A DNA stretch of 64,000 nucleotides from Phaeobacter sp. 22II1-1F12B (GCF_002210165.1 NZ_AQQP01000004.1:1-64000); one strand, 5' to 3'. Positions 18,954 through 26,218 are shown, numbered from the stretch's first letter. Numbers and translations are program-made. Notes: generated from the letters alone by a model not told the origin.

Positions 18954-19168
18954 AATGCCCCCTGGTAAATGAATGCGCTGCAAGACCGCGAAATTGCGCG
19001 TCAGCAGAATGACGTTAACGGGTCAAATCCACAGGTCAAAGCCGAAATGAAGGGATCCGCGGGCTGCCTAATTTTTGGGCGGCATTCTGCAAATTATGAC
19101 TCTGGGGTAGAGATTTTGTTTGACTGAAATCCATCCTCTGGCACCATGAACACAGGTTTCAACAACGG

Positions 19169-19185
19169 AAAAGGAGGTGATCCAG
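19169..19185 (+). promoter_or_regulatory. Extreme Shine-Dalgarno sequence complementary to the 16S rRNA 3' end
   Basis: The stretch AAAGGAGGTGATCCAG (19170-19185) is an exact complement of about 16 nt at the 3' end of 16S rRNA (CTGGATCACCTCCTTT). It ends on the G of a GTG codon, and the GGAGG core sits 7 nt from that GTG, the ideal spacing. Ordinary sites in this window pair over 4-6 nt only. Confidence 0.8.
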
Positions 19186-19241
19186 TGTCTAGAAAGGTAT
19201 TGGAGAGTGGTGTCGGAACAATTCGGGAGGCTGCCAGCTGA
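19185..19241 (+). CDS. Putative 18-codon leader or micropeptide ORF behind a hyper-strong RBS
   Basis: The GTG at 19185 opens the peptide MSRKVLESGVGTIREAAS and stops at 19239-19241. Its RBS matches the 16S 3' end almost perfectly. It uses codons that are rare in this genome (AGA, GTA, TTG, TCT), unlike the neighbouring genes. An in-frame ATG at 19146 would add 13 residues, and that start would place the RBS inside the coding sequence. The 190 bp upstream, to the RTX start, hold no gene I can support. A strong terminator ends the unit at 19347 and arfB begins 31 bp later. It could be a micropeptide, a regulatory leader or part of a structured RNA. I do not recognise a family. Confidence 0.4.
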   Translation: MSRKVLESGVGTIREAAS

Positions 19242-19287
19242 GGCAACCCTTGGCGGTAGCGCCAACCCGAAGGTGACCGAGGTCTGA
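19210..19287 (+). CDS. Putative overlapping 25-codon micro-ORF
   Basis: A GTG at 19210, in the +1 frame relative to the first mini-ORF, opens a 25-residue peptide (MSEQFGRLPAEATLGG..., ending PKVTEV) that stops at 19285-19287. It overlaps the last 32 nt of the first ORF, and GGAGAG (19202-19207) lies only 2-3 nt upstream, so expression would probably depend on re-initiation or frameshifting from the first ORF. The codons are more typical of the genome than those of the first ORF. A short hairpin (TTGGCG/CGCCAA, about 19250-19265) lies inside. Coding status is uncertain. Confidence 0.22.
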   Translation: MSEQFGRLPAEATLGGSANPKVTEV

Positions 19288-19315
19288 CTGACCCAACCTC
19301 CGAAAAACTTTCGAT

Positions 19316-19347
19316 AAGGGCCGTCCGGCAGCCGGGCGGCCCTTTTT
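19316..19347 (+). terminator. Rho-independent terminator of the mini-ORF unit, upstream of arfB
   Basis: The stem GGGCCGTCCGGC/GCCGGGCGGCCC (one G-U pair, tight loop around AGC) is followed by TTTTT at 19343-19347. It is one of the clearest intrinsic terminators in the window and lies 30 bp before the arfB start, so it could act as an attenuator for arfB as well as ending a small RNA. Confidence 0.88.
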
Positions 19348-19377
19348 GATGCCATACCGAATGCCTATGGTGGCACA

Positions 19378-19797
19378 ATGTTGCGAATTTCAGATAACAT
19401 CGCGATCGAGGATTGGGAGTTGACGGAGCAGTTCGTCCGCTCTTCCGGCCCCGGTGGGCAGAACGTCAACAAGGTCTCGACGGCCGTCGAACTCCGTTTC
19501 GAGGCAGAACGGTCACCCAACCTGACCCCCGCGATCAAGACAAGGCTGCGCCGCATTGCGGGCAGGCGCTGGACACGAGACGGCGCCCTCGTCATCCAGT
19601 GCGACGAAACAAGAAGCCAGGCCCGCAACCGCACCATCGCCCGCGAACGGTTGAGTGACCTGATTCGCCAGGCGCAGACGAAGCCAAAGAAGCGCATCCC
19701 GACCAAGCCGACCAAAGGCTCCGTGCGCCGCAGGCTCGACGCCAAGACGCGCCGCGGTGAAATCAAGGCGCTTCGAGGTCAGGTGACGCGCGACTAG
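19378..19797 (+). CDS. arfB: Alternative ribosome-rescue factor B (peptidyl-tRNA hydrolase ArfB/YaeJ)
   Basis: This 139-residue protein hydrolyses peptidyl-tRNA on ribosomes stalled at the end of broken mRNA. It carries the catalytic GGQ loop in SSGPGGQNVNKVST, which defines the class I release-factor-like fold. The C-terminus is a basic tail (TKPKKRIPTKPTKGSVRRRLDAKTRRGEIK) that enters the empty mRNA channel. Length matches the family. The start at 19378 lacks a good Shine-Dalgarno sequence, in contrast to the extreme site 190 bp upstream. The nearby terminator and mini-ORFs raise the possibility of leader-based control. Confidence 0.95.
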   Translation: MLRISDNIAIEDWELTEQFVRSSGPGGQNVNKVSTAVELRFEAERSPNLTPAIKTRLRRIAGRRWTRDGALVIQCDETRSQARNRTIARERLSDLIRQAQTKPKKRIPTKPTKGSVRRRLDAKTRRGEIKALRGQVTRD

Positions 19798-19857
19798 CCC
19801 GCTATCCGGCTACCGTCAGACAAAGATTCAGCATTATTACATTGATGATAGGCTCGA

Positions 19858-19926
19858 CCGGGGCTCTGCCCCGGACCCCGGAGTATTTCTGGCAAACGGA
19901 AAAGGGGGACACCATGGATGTCCCCC
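19858..19926 (+). repeat. Intergenic palindromic repeat unit (plus orientation)
   Basis: The hairpin CCGGGGC-TCT-GCCCCGG is followed by CCCCGGAGTATTTCTGGCAA and a GGAAAAGG-type tail, then a second hairpin (GGGGGACA/TGTCCCCC with a 7-nt loop, 19904-19926). Related units occur at 20015-20081 (inverted), 47261-47299, 53098-53124 (inverted) and 58061-58098. This accounts for most of the 349-bp gap between arfB and the P1 peptidase. Confidence 0.7.
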
Positions 19927-20014
19927 AGGAAGTCGCTTTCGCTCTTCCCCTTGCACGGCCATCGGCGCTCCCGCCTGTGCCGCACAAACAGAATGACCTC
20001 AGATCCTTACTATT

Positions 20015-20081
20015 TCCTTTCTTTCTCTTGCTGAAAATACTCCGGGGAAGTCGGGCGCAGCCCGGCTGGGGCAGAGCCCCT
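20015..20081 (-). repeat. Intergenic palindromic repeat unit (inverted partner)
   Basis: Read on the minus strand this has hairpin GGGGC-TCT-GCCCC, a second hairpin CGGGC-TGC-GCCCG, then CCCCGGAGTATTTTCAGCAA and a GAAAGAAAGG tail. It is the same architecture as the unit at 19858-19926, facing it. Confidence 0.7.
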
Positions 20082-20146
20082 GGTTTAAATGGGTCAGAAA
20101 TTGTGCCATGGCGAAGCAACAAGCCCCTGAAGGAAAGATGATAAAG

Positions 20147-21163
20147 ATGGAACCGGGACCCAAGAACCTGATCACAGATGTCGAAGGGCTTCTCGTGGGA
20201 AGTGCGAAAGACGATGCGCTGAAATCCGGTGCCACGGTTGTTCTAATGGACCGGCCCTTTGTTGCTTCGGTGCACGTTATGGGCGGGGCGCCGGGAACGC
20301 GCGAGACGGATTTGCTTGCACCGGACAAATCTGTGGCCGGCGTGGACGCGCTCGTGTTGTCCGGTGGGTCGGCCTATGGGCTTGATGCCTGTTCGGGCGT
20401 GGTCGACGGTTTGCGTGCGGCGGGCCGGGGGTTTCAGATCGGCTCGGCGGTCATCCCGCTCGTGCCGGGGGCGATCATTTTCGATCTGTTGAACGGGGGC
20501 GATAAGGGATGGAGTGAAAATCCCTATCGCCGGTTGGGGCGCGAGGCTTTTGACAGCGCTTCGGAGATGTTCGAACTGGGAAGCACCGGAGTAGGAACGG
20601 GGGCCTTGTCGGCGATGCTCAAAGGCGGGCTCGGCTCGGCCTCATTCGTGCTGGAGAGTGGCGTGACCGTAGGGGCGCTGGTGGCAGCTAACCCGGTTGG
20701 AAGCGTCACGACACCCGGCGACCGCCATTTCTGGGCGGCGCCGTTCGAGGTTGACGGGGAGTTTGGCGGCCTTGGCACGGATCCAGCGTCGGGTCTGGGG
20801 CGGGCGCTTGACAGTCGCAAGGCGCGGCTTGCCTCGGGTGAGGATGCGTCGCAACGGGCCAACACTACCATTGCCATCGTTGCGACCGATGCGGATCTGG
20901 ACAAGGCGCAATGTAACCGGCTGGCGGTGGCTGCCCATGATGGTATTGCCCGGGCCACGGTGCCCGCCCATACGCCCGGCGATGGTGATCTGGTCTTTGC
21001 TATGTCGACGGGGGCGCGGCCTGTCGGAGACGACCCCCGGGCGCTAGCCGAGATCGGGCATGCGGCGGCGCTCTGCCTGTCGCGGGCAATTGCGCGTGCG
21101 GTCTATCATGCGTGGCCGGCGACGGGTGACCTGCTTCCCTGCTGGAGCGACATGCAAGGCTGA
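20147..21163 (+). CDS. P1 family peptidase (DmpA/S58-like aminopeptidase)
   Basis: This 338-residue protein belongs to the self-cleaving Ntn-like S58 family (L-aminopeptidase/D-esterase DmpA, beta-aminopeptidases). Motifs are PGPKNLITDVEGLLVG at the N-terminus, VLSGGSAYGLDACSGVVDGLR, and NTTIAIVATDADLDKAQ, where cleavage before the first T would expose the catalytic nucleophile of the beta subunit. The start is placed at 20147 because family members begin at M-x-PGPKNLITD and AAGGAAAG lies upstream; in-frame ATGs at 20108 and 20138 are alternatives. The substrate is unknown. It is monocistronic, downstream of the repeat pair. Confidence 0.88.
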   Translation: MEPGPKNLITDVEGLLVGSAKDDALKSGATVVLMDRPFVASVHVMGGAPGTRETDLLAPDKSVAGVDALVLSGGSAYGLDACSGVVDGLRAAGRGFQIGSAVIPLVPGAIIFDLLNGGDKGWSENPYRRLGREAFDSASEMFELGSTGVGTGALSAMLKGGLGSASFVLESGVTVGALVAANPVGSVTTPGDRHFWAAPFEVDGEFGGLGTDPASGLGRALDSRKARLASGEDASQRANTTIAIVATDADLDKAQCNRLAVAAHDGIARATVPAHTPGDGDLVFAMSTGARPVGDDPRALAEIGHAAALCLSRAIARAVYHAWPATGDLLPCWSDMQG

Positions 21164-21179
21164 GATCAGGCGCCTGAAA

Positions 21180-21207
21180 AGAAAAAGGGCCGCCATGGCG
21201 ACCCTTT
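21180..21207 (-). terminator. Rho-independent terminator of rpsO
   Basis: On the minus strand AAGGGTCGCC-AT-GGCGGCCCTT is followed by TTTTTCTTTT, 25 bp after the rpsO stop. It closes the rbfA-truB-rpsO operon. Confidence 0.85.
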
Positions 21208-21231
21208 CGAACTTGAAAGTTCTGATTGCAA

Positions 21232-21501
21232 TCAGCGGCGCAGGCCGAGACGCGTGATCAGATCCTTGTAGCGTGCTTCGTCCTTGCCCTTGACGTAGTC
21301 CAGCAGCTTGCGGCGGCGGGCAACCATCTTCAACAGACCGCGACGACCGTGGTTGTCTTTCTTGTGGGTCTTGAAGTGCTCGGTCAGGGTGGCGATGCGC
21401 GAGCTGAGGATGGCAACCTGGATCTCGGGCGAACCGGTGTCGCCTTCCTTGGTTGCGTATTCCTTCATCAGGCGTGCTTTGTCTTCGACAGTGATCGACA
21501 T
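21232..21501 (-). CDS. rpsO: 30S ribosomal protein S15
   Basis: This 89-residue primary 16S-binding ribosomal protein has typical sequence throughout ([55 protein letters not shown]). Start at 21501 with GGAGA 6 nt upstream. It lies at the end of the minus-strand translation operon, 134 bp after DUF1643; that gap probably holds its own promoter and autoregulatory leader. A clear intrinsic terminator follows. Confidence 0.99.
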   Translation of the reverse strand: MSITVEDKARLMKEYATKEGDTGSPEIQVAILSSRIATLTEHFKTHKKDNHGRRGLLKMVARRRKLLDYVKGKDEARYKDLITRLGLRR

Positions 21502-21635
21502 CGGGATCTCCTTGGTTAAGGTTGATATGAATGGCGCAGGCCGGGATGTCGTCCAGCTCAGGCCCGTGGAGAAGTCATCTACGGCGGACCGCAGATCGGG
21601 GGCGTATAGGGCGAATCGGTGGCAATGGCAAAGGT

Positions 21636-22157
21636 TTATTCGTCGAGACGTGATGCCCAGGGTTCGGGCTGTTTCGCATAGCCGATATAGAGCGGGTGTT
21701 TCGGGTGCCCTTCCTTGGTGAGCCCGAGGGTGAAGAGCGGCATGCCGGTCTGGCGCAGCAGGCGTTCGACCTCGGGGCCGCGCGCGAGATGGGCACCATG
21801 GGTGCCCCAGGCGGCGATGATGCGATCCGCCCATGCAGCGCCTTCGAGGATCGCGGCATCGTTTTCCGGCCCGACAGGATCTGCAGCCGCGCGCATCAGC
21901 CGGGGGTCTGTATCGCGCCAGGCAAAGATGTTGGTGACGCGGAAGGCGCCGAAGCCAAGCGTGCGGGCGCGTCTTTCGCAGCGTTCCACCGTCGGGTCGT
22001 TCTGGACTTCGGTGGCGGTCGAGGGGTTCAGCATCACGAAGAGCGCCTTGTCCCCCGCCGGATCCCAGACCCGGGTCAGGCTGTAACGGTAGCGTTCGCA
22101 ATCGGAGTAGACGGCGACGGATGGGGCGTCGCCCTTGGTGTGGCTTCGGGTGATCAT
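21636..22157 (-). CDS. DUF1643 domain-containing protein
   Basis: This 173-residue soluble protein of unknown function fits the DUF1643 family ([45 protein letters not shown]). Start is placed at 22157 (MITRSH) where family similarity begins; an ATG at 22205 would place it 14 nt after truB. No Shine-Dalgarno sequence is clear at either. It sits between truB and rpsO on the same strand, so it is probably cotranscribed with translation genes, but no function can be stated. Confidence 0.85.
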   Translation of the reverse strand: MITRSHTKGDAPSVAVYSDCERYRYSLTRVWDPAGDKALFVMLNPSTATEVQNDPTVERCERRARTLGFGAFRVTNIFAWRDTDPRLMRAAADPVGPENDAAILEGAAWADRIIAAWGTHGAHLARGPEVERLLRQTGMPLFTLGLTKEGHPKHPLYIGYAKQPEPWASRLDE

Positions 22158-22219
22158 GGGACGCGTGATGGGGCGGGCAGATCGTGCCGTCAAGGGCTGA
22201 CCCATGCGCGCGGCGGGGT

Positions 22220-23119
22220 TCAGGTGTTGAAGACCCGGCTGGGGTGCAATTCGCCCGCCTTGTAGATTCCGACGGCGACGGCCTTGCCTTCGAAGGAGGC
22301 CCAGCATTCATCGCCGTATTCGGCGTCGGCGGCGAATACCATGCCGGGGTTGCCGTTTTTCAGGCGAGTGGCGCCTTCGGCGGTGCATTTCACTTCGGGC
22401 AGATCGGCAAGGCCAAGTTCGAGCGGCTGGATATGGGCGTCGAGGTCGGGGGTGTGGGCCAGTTCCTCGACCTGTTCCATCGACAGGCCTTCGCTTGCGT
22501 CGAAGGGGCCGGACCAGATCCGGCGCAAGTTGAGCACATGTGCATGGCAGCCAAGCGCCGCACCGAGATCGCGGGCGATGGAGCGCACATAGCCGCCTTT
22601 GCCGCAGGTCATTTCCAGTGTCGCGTGATCTGCGTCCGGCCGGTCGGTCAGTACCAGTTCCTCGACCCAGAGCGGGCGTGCGGCCAGCTCCATTTCCTCG
22701 CCGCTGCGGGCCATCTTGTAGGCACGTTGACCGTCGATCTTGACGGCGGAAAATTGCGGCGGCACCTGTTCTATATCGCCGACGAACTGGCCAAGCGCTT
22801 GCTTGATCTCTTCATCCGAGGGGCGCAGATCGCTGCTGGCGATGACTTCGCCTTCGGCGTCATCCGTATTCGTGGCCTGTCCGAGACGGATGGTAAAGCT
22901 GTAGGCCTTGAGCGCGTCGGTGATGTAGGGAACGGTCTTGGTCGCCTCGCCGAGGGCGACGGCCAGAACCCCGGTCGCGGTCGGGTCGAGCGTGCCGGCG
23001 TGTCCGGCTTTTTTCGCACCGAGCGCCCAGCGGACCTTGTTCACCACGGCGGTAGAGGTGGGTCCTGCGGGTTTGTCGATGACCAGCCAACCGGAGATGT
23101 TGCGACCTTTGCGTGCCAT
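22220..23119 (-). CDS. truB: tRNA pseudouridine(55) synthase TruB
   Basis: This 299-residue enzyme makes pseudouridine 55 in the T-loop of tRNAs. The catalytic aspartate is D45 in [11 protein letters not shown]; other family motifs are [13 protein letters not shown] at the N-terminus, [21 protein letters not shown] and [16 protein letters not shown] short C-terminal PUA-like part follows. It belongs to the minus-strand rbfA-truB-rpsO group; 160 bp containing AT-rich palindromes separate it from the upstream glycosidase gene. Confidence 0.98.
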   Translation of the reverse strand: MARKGRNISGWLVIDKPAGPTSTAVVNKVRWALGAKKAGHAGTLDPTATGVLAVALGEATKTVPYITDALKAYSFTIRLGQATNTDDAEGEVIASSDLRPSDEEIKQALGQFVGDIEQVPPQFSAVKIDGQRAYKMARSGEEMELAARPLWVEELVLTDRPDADHATLEMTCGKGGYVRSIARDLGAALGCHAHVLNLRRIWSGPFDASEGLSMEQVEELAHTPDLDAHIQPLELGLADLPEVKCTAEGATRLKNGNPGMVFAADAEYGDECWASFEGKAVAVGIYKAGELHPSRVFNT

Positions 23120-23215
23120 GCGCTTTCCTTGCGTGAAAGTTGAAGCGGGGCCTTACAGGAGCTTTGCGGGCGGGGTCAACATGGATCGCTGCGGCGGTGC
23201 GATCCTGTCGGGGGT

Positions 23216-23263
23216 GCAAAAATGTTACCAAAGATTTTTGGCAAGAAAATTCGAATTTTCTTG
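23216..23263. repeat. AT-rich palindromic element
   Basis: In a GC-rich gap, TGCAAAAATGTTACC is followed by a CCAAA/TTTGG hairpin and a perfect palindrome AAGAAAATTCGAATTTTCTT (23243-23262). It lies just downstream of the minus-strand glycosidase stop (23280) and upstream of truB. A related patch occurs at 58939-58984 and a simpler one at 25911-25930. Confidence 0.65.
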
Positions 23264-23279
23264 GCCGGCGGCGGCGGGG

Positions 23280-24032
23280 TTATTCGCCGTTCGTCGTGGC
23301 GATTCCGACGATGGGTCCCATCGCGAAACCCGCGTCGTTCCGACCAAAGTCCGGCGCGTAGAGGCGTGAGATATTACCGTCGAAATAAAGGGCGTTCGGC
23401 AGGTCCAGTACGTCCCGGAAGAGGCTGCCGAATTCATGAAAGGTCACCCGGTTGCGCGAGATAGCAAAGACCACGCGCTTGCCGTCGGCGCTGGTGCCTA
23501 CACCGTTGCGGACATAGCGCGAATCGCTGTCCGGCAGGAACCGGGGGTGCAACTCGCCATCGATGACGAGCATCGGGCCCGATTGCGTGGCATAATCGCA
23601 GGCGGGCTGGGTTTCACTGAAACGCAGGGTTTCTATGACATCGGCGCGGTTCTGTCCGATACAGAAAACCCCGTTGGGCAGCATGCCGAAATTGCCGGGT
23701 CCGGCGTTAGGGATCAGCTTCTGCACCACCTTGTCCGGCTCGGCGTAATAGCCAACCGGTGCGCGGTCTGAATGGTACATGCCCGCGTTCATCGCGAAGA
23801 CAAGCGTCTTGCCCTGTTGGTCCAGCTTCTGGGCGACGCTGCCGAATTGCCCGTAGGGCTGGCCCTCTTCGTCGTAGAGAAAGAGCCGTAGTTCATCGGA
23901 TTCGGCATTCGCCTCGCACACCGTATAGCGGTTGCTGTCCTGATCCACGTCTCGGCATTCTACGGCCTGTGCCTCTGGCGCAGCGGCGAGCCCCAGCAAC
24001 AGCAGAAAAAGCGCAGGCAGGGCGCGCGGCAT
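23280..24032 (-). CDS. Secreted phosphodiester glycosidase family protein (DUF2233)
   Basis: This 250-residue protein has a clear Sec signal peptide (PALFLLLLGLAAAPEAQA). The remainder matches the NAGPA/phosphodiester glycosidase fold: FAMNAGMYHSD, GVFCIG, ATQSGPMLVIDGELHPRF, YVRNGVGTSADGKRVVFAIS and the C-terminal ALYFDGNISRLYAP. It would act on a sugar phosphodiester in the periplasm; the substrate is unknown. Its ATG overlaps the rbfA stop by 1 nt (TGATG), so it is translationally coupled to a ribosome maturation factor, an odd partner. Confidence 0.87.
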   Translation of the reverse strand: MPRALPALFLLLLGLAAAPEAQAVECRDVDQDSNRYTVCEANAESDELRLFLYDEEGQPYGQFGSVAQKLDQQGKTLVFAMNAGMYHSDRAPVGYYAEPDKVVQKLIPNAGPGNFGMLPNGVFCIGQNRADVIETLRFSETQPACDYATQSGPMLVIDGELHPRFLPDSDSRYVRNGVGTSADGKRVVFAISRNRVTFHEFGSLFRDVLDLPNALYFDGNISRLYAPDFGRNDAGFAMGPIVGIATTNGE

Positions 24033-24427
24033 CAGTCGTCGAGATCCCGACGCACGGAATCCTGCGCGAAGATGCGGCGGGTGTCGTCCAACCGGTCGAA
24101 AGTCTCGTCCAGCTGGAACCGCAGTTCAGGCGCGAATTTCAACGCGAGCTTTTTGGCCACGACCCGGCGCAGTTCGGCCTTGTTGCGAGCCAGCAGGCCG
24201 ACGACCTCATCCTGTCCACGGCCACCAAGCGGCAGCACATAGACCGTTGCCACCTTGAGATCGGGAGAGGCACGCACCTCGCCCACCGTAATCGACAGCC
24301 GGTTCAGGTCCGGATCATGGATATCGCCACGGGCCAGCACCTCGGACAGAGTCCGGCGGATCAGTTCTCCGACGCGGAGCTGGCGTTGCGATGGTCCGGG
24401 ACCGTCATGAAATTTGTTCTTGCCCAT
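24032..24427 (-). CDS. rbfA: Ribosome-binding factor A
   Basis: This 131-residue protein is needed for late 30S maturation and 16S 5'-end processing. Family features are [50 protein letters not shown], a KH-like core, and [19 protein letters not shown]. Start is set at 24427 ([16 protein letters not shown]), where family similarity begins; the longer ORF to 24472 adds a basic leader. It is the first gene of the minus-strand translation operon and is divergent from dapB. Confidence 0.96.
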   Translation of the reverse strand: MGKNKFHDGPGPSQRQLRVGELIRRTLSEVLARGDIHDPDLNRLSITVGEVRASPDLKVATVYVLPLGGRGQDEVVGLLARNKAELRRVVAKKLALKFAPELRFQLDETFDRLDDTRRIFAQDSVRRDLDD

Positions 24428-24516
24428 GATTGCTGATCTAAGGCGTCGGATCGGCTTTGCCAAGCGGGGCAAGAGCGGGTATCGAGCCTTTGGCGGCGAA
24501 AAGAAGGGAAATCATC

Positions 24517-25326
24517 ATGTCAAACCTGCCTGGAATCGTTGTGACGGGGGCATCGGGCCGGATGGGGCAGATGCTTGTGCGTGTGGTCAGCGAAAGCGAC
24601 CGGGCGCGTCTGGTCGGCGCGGTCGAACGCAAGGGGCATGACTGGGTCGGGCGCGATATCGGCACGGCGATGGGCGGTGCCGAGCTTGGCGTCACGGTCA
24701 CGGATGACCCGCTTGAAGCCTTTGCCAAGGCGCAGGCGGTGCTGGATTTCACCGCACCCGAGGCCACGCTTGAATTCGCCGCTTTGGCGGCGCAGGCGCG
24801 GGCCGTGCATGTCATCGGCACCACCGGCATGAGCGATGAACAGATCGCCAAGCTGGAACCGGCCTCGCGCCATGCGGTGATCGTGCGGGCGGGCAATATG
24901 AGCCTTGGCGTCAACCTTCTTACCCAGCTGACCCGCCGTGTGGCCGAGGCGCTGGACGAGGAATTCGACATCGAGGTGGTCGAGGCGCATCATCGCCACA
25001 AGGTCGATGCGCCCTCGGGTACGGCGCTGATGCTGGGCGAGGCCGCCGCCGAGGGGCGGGGAGTCAAACTCTCGGACGTGTCCGACCGGGGCCGCGACGG
25101 AATCACCGGTGCACGCGAAAAGGGTCATATCGGGTTTTCAGCAATCCGGGGCGGTGACATCGTGGGCGAACATGACGTGATCTTTGCAGGCGCGGGCGAG
25201 CGTATCATCCTGCGCCACATTGCGACCGACCGGCTTGTTTTTGCCCGTGGCGCGCTGAAAGCCGCGCTTTGGGGGCAGGACAAGACACCCGGGCAGTATG
25301 ACATGGCGGATGTGCTGGGTTTCTGA
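24517..25326 (+). CDS. dapB: 4-hydroxy-tetrahydrodipicolinate reductase
   Basis: This 269-residue cytosolic enzyme reduces 4-hydroxy-tetrahydrodipicolinate with NAD(P)H in the lysine/meso-DAP pathway. It shows the nucleotide-binding start [30 protein letters not shown], and the catalytic/substrate motif [20 protein letters not shown]. The start is the ATG at 24517 with AGGGA about 8 nt upstream, giving the usual length; a 20-residue extension is rejected. It stands alone, divergent from rbfA. Confidence 0.98.
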   Translation: MSNLPGIVVTGASGRMGQMLVRVVSESDRARLVGAVERKGHDWVGRDIGTAMGGAELGVTVTDDPLEAFAKAQAVLDFTAPEATLEFAALAAQARAVHVIGTTGMSDEQIAKLEPASRHAVIVRAGNMSLGVNLLTQLTRRVAEALDEEFDIEVVEAHHRHKVDAPSGTALMLGEAAAEGRGVKLSDVSDRGRDGITGAREKGHIGFSAIRGGDIVGEHDVIFAGAGERIILRHIATDRLVFARGALKAALWGQDKTPGQYDMADVLGF

Positions 25327-25378
25327 TTCCGGCTTATCGTTAAAATCCTAGCGATTTCTTATCGTCCCGGACCGATCT

Positions 25379-25392
25379 CTTTCGCGCGAAAG
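25379..25392. repeat. Perfect 14-bp palindrome downstream of dapB
   Basis: CTTTCGCGCGAAAG is a perfect palindrome flanked by GATC on both sides, in the 127-bp gap between dapB and the small secreted protein. It may be an operator for the latter or a weak hairpin. No T-tract follows. Confidence 0.45.
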
Positions 25393-25453
25393 TGATCCGA
25401 TTGGCGCTGTCATGCGTTTACCTGACAGATCCCGGCGATTTCGGAGGTATGCC

Positions 25454-25819
25454 ATGCGGATTTTCAAAGAGTTTCTGCCAGCCCTGTTTCTGGGCGTCCT
25501 TGTCGCGGTTCCGGCACAGGCGGAATACGCCAAGATAGATAAAGTTAGCGAATTCAACGAGGTGGTGCAGGGCAAAACCCTGACCCGGCCGCTGATCCGG
25601 CTTGAGGTCACGCCTTCGGGCGCGATCAAAGGGCGCGGCGCGGCATGGGATGTGACCGGCAGCTGGAGCTGGCGCGACGGCTATTTCTGCCGCGACCTGA
25701 ACTGGGGCGGCGACGATCTGGGCTACAACTGTCAGGAGGTCCGGGTGAGTGGCGAAAAGATCCGTTTCACCTCGGACAAGGGTAGCGGCGATTCGGCGGA
25801 GTTTCGTCTGAAACCCTGA
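25454..25819 (+). CDS. Small secreted protein of unknown function
   Basis: This 121-residue protein starts at 25454 with GGAGG 6 nt upstream and has a Sec signal peptide (FLPALFLGVLVAVPAQA/E). The mature part of about 98 residues is beta-rich, with SWSWRDGYFCRDLNWGGDDLGYNCQEVRV and two cysteines that could form a disulfide. I recall similar periplasmic proteins in other roseobacters but no characterised function. An in-frame extension to 25412 is unlikely. It is monocistronic; a set of repeats follows the stop. Confidence 0.8.
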   Translation: MRIFKEFLPALFLGVLVAVPAQAEYAKIDKVSEFNEVVQGKTLTRPLIRLEVTPSGAIKGRGAAWDVTGSWSWRDGYFCRDLNWGGDDLGYNCQEVRVSGEKIRFTSDKGSGDSAEFRLKP

Positions 25820-25836
25820 AATTCGGGGGGTGATAT

Positions 25837-25880
25837 CCGTACACCCCCTGTACACCCCCCGTGCATCACACCATGCACCG
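25837..25880. repeat. TGTACACC-type repeat cluster
   Basis: The sequence has CGTACACCCCC, TGTACACCCCC and a GTGCAT/ATGCAC hairpin in series, 17 nt after a plus-strand stop codon. The upstream GGGGGTG can pair with CACCCCC. A similar cluster (TGTACA, TGTGCACA, TGTACACC) follows the stop at 53011. Confidence 0.55.
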
Positions 25881-25910
25881 AGGCCGGGTAAGACGCCCGG
25901 TTGTGTCACC

Positions 25911-25930
25911 GAAAATTTTAAAAAATTTTG
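25911..25930. repeat. AT-rich patch
   Basis: GAAAATTTTAAAAAATTTTG in a GC-rich convergent gap, between the secreted-protein gene and the DUF1674 gene. Related in character to the AT-rich palindromes at 23216 and 58939. Confidence 0.5.
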
Positions 25931-25952
25931 CCGGCCGTGGCTGGCCGAGCGC

Positions 25953-26144
25953 TCAGAAATCGATGGCGAGGCCCTTTTTCTCCCAGTCGCCGTAGCGAAC
26001 GGGTTCGGGGCCGTCACGACCGCCAAGTTCTTTTGCCAGATTCGGTTCATAGGCGGCGGCCTTGCGGCGTTCCTCGGCCTCGGCGAGGGCGCGCAGCGCG
26101 GCGGGTGGCAAATCCTTGCGCGGGGTTTCGGGGCTGTCGGTCAT
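25953..26144 (-). CDS. DUF1674 protein (SDHAF4-like)
   Basis: This 63-residue protein ends in the family hallmark EPVRYGDWEKKGLAIDF, typical of DUF1674 (PF07896). The eukaryotic relative SDHAF4/Sdh8 helps assemble the flavinylated succinate dehydrogenase subunit, so a similar chaperone role is plausible here. Start at 26144 with GGAAGAG upstream. It is divergent from rsmB and no sdh genes are in the window. Confidence 0.88.
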   Translation of the reverse strand: MTDSPETPRKDLPPAALRALAEAEERRKAAAYEPNLAKELGGRDGPEPVRYGDWEKKGLAIDF

Positions 26145-26218
26145 CGCTCTCTTCCTTTGCTCACCTGCCCTTGATATATGCGGGCCTTCGCCGGGGGCAA
26201 GACGCAGGAGTATGCAGG

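Noticed and set aside
19146-19287. Part of a two-piece tmRNA upstream of arfB
   Set aside because: No tag-like peptide, CCA end or tRNA-like domain is visible in the segment.
19842-20141. 99-codon plus-strand ORF in the arfB-P1 peptidase gap
   Set aside because: It runs through both palindromic repeat units; its composition is explained by the repeats and it has no RBS.
25393-25422. Possible third RpoE promoter (TGATCC-N18-TTTACC)
   Set aside because: The -10 does not fit the TA-starting consensus at 18-nt spacing, unlike the two promoters at 42.9-43.05 kb.
25928-26218. N-terminal extension of RsmB
   Set aside because: It runs antisense through the DUF1674 gene; a TTG with a good RBS at 26219 gives the family-length protein.
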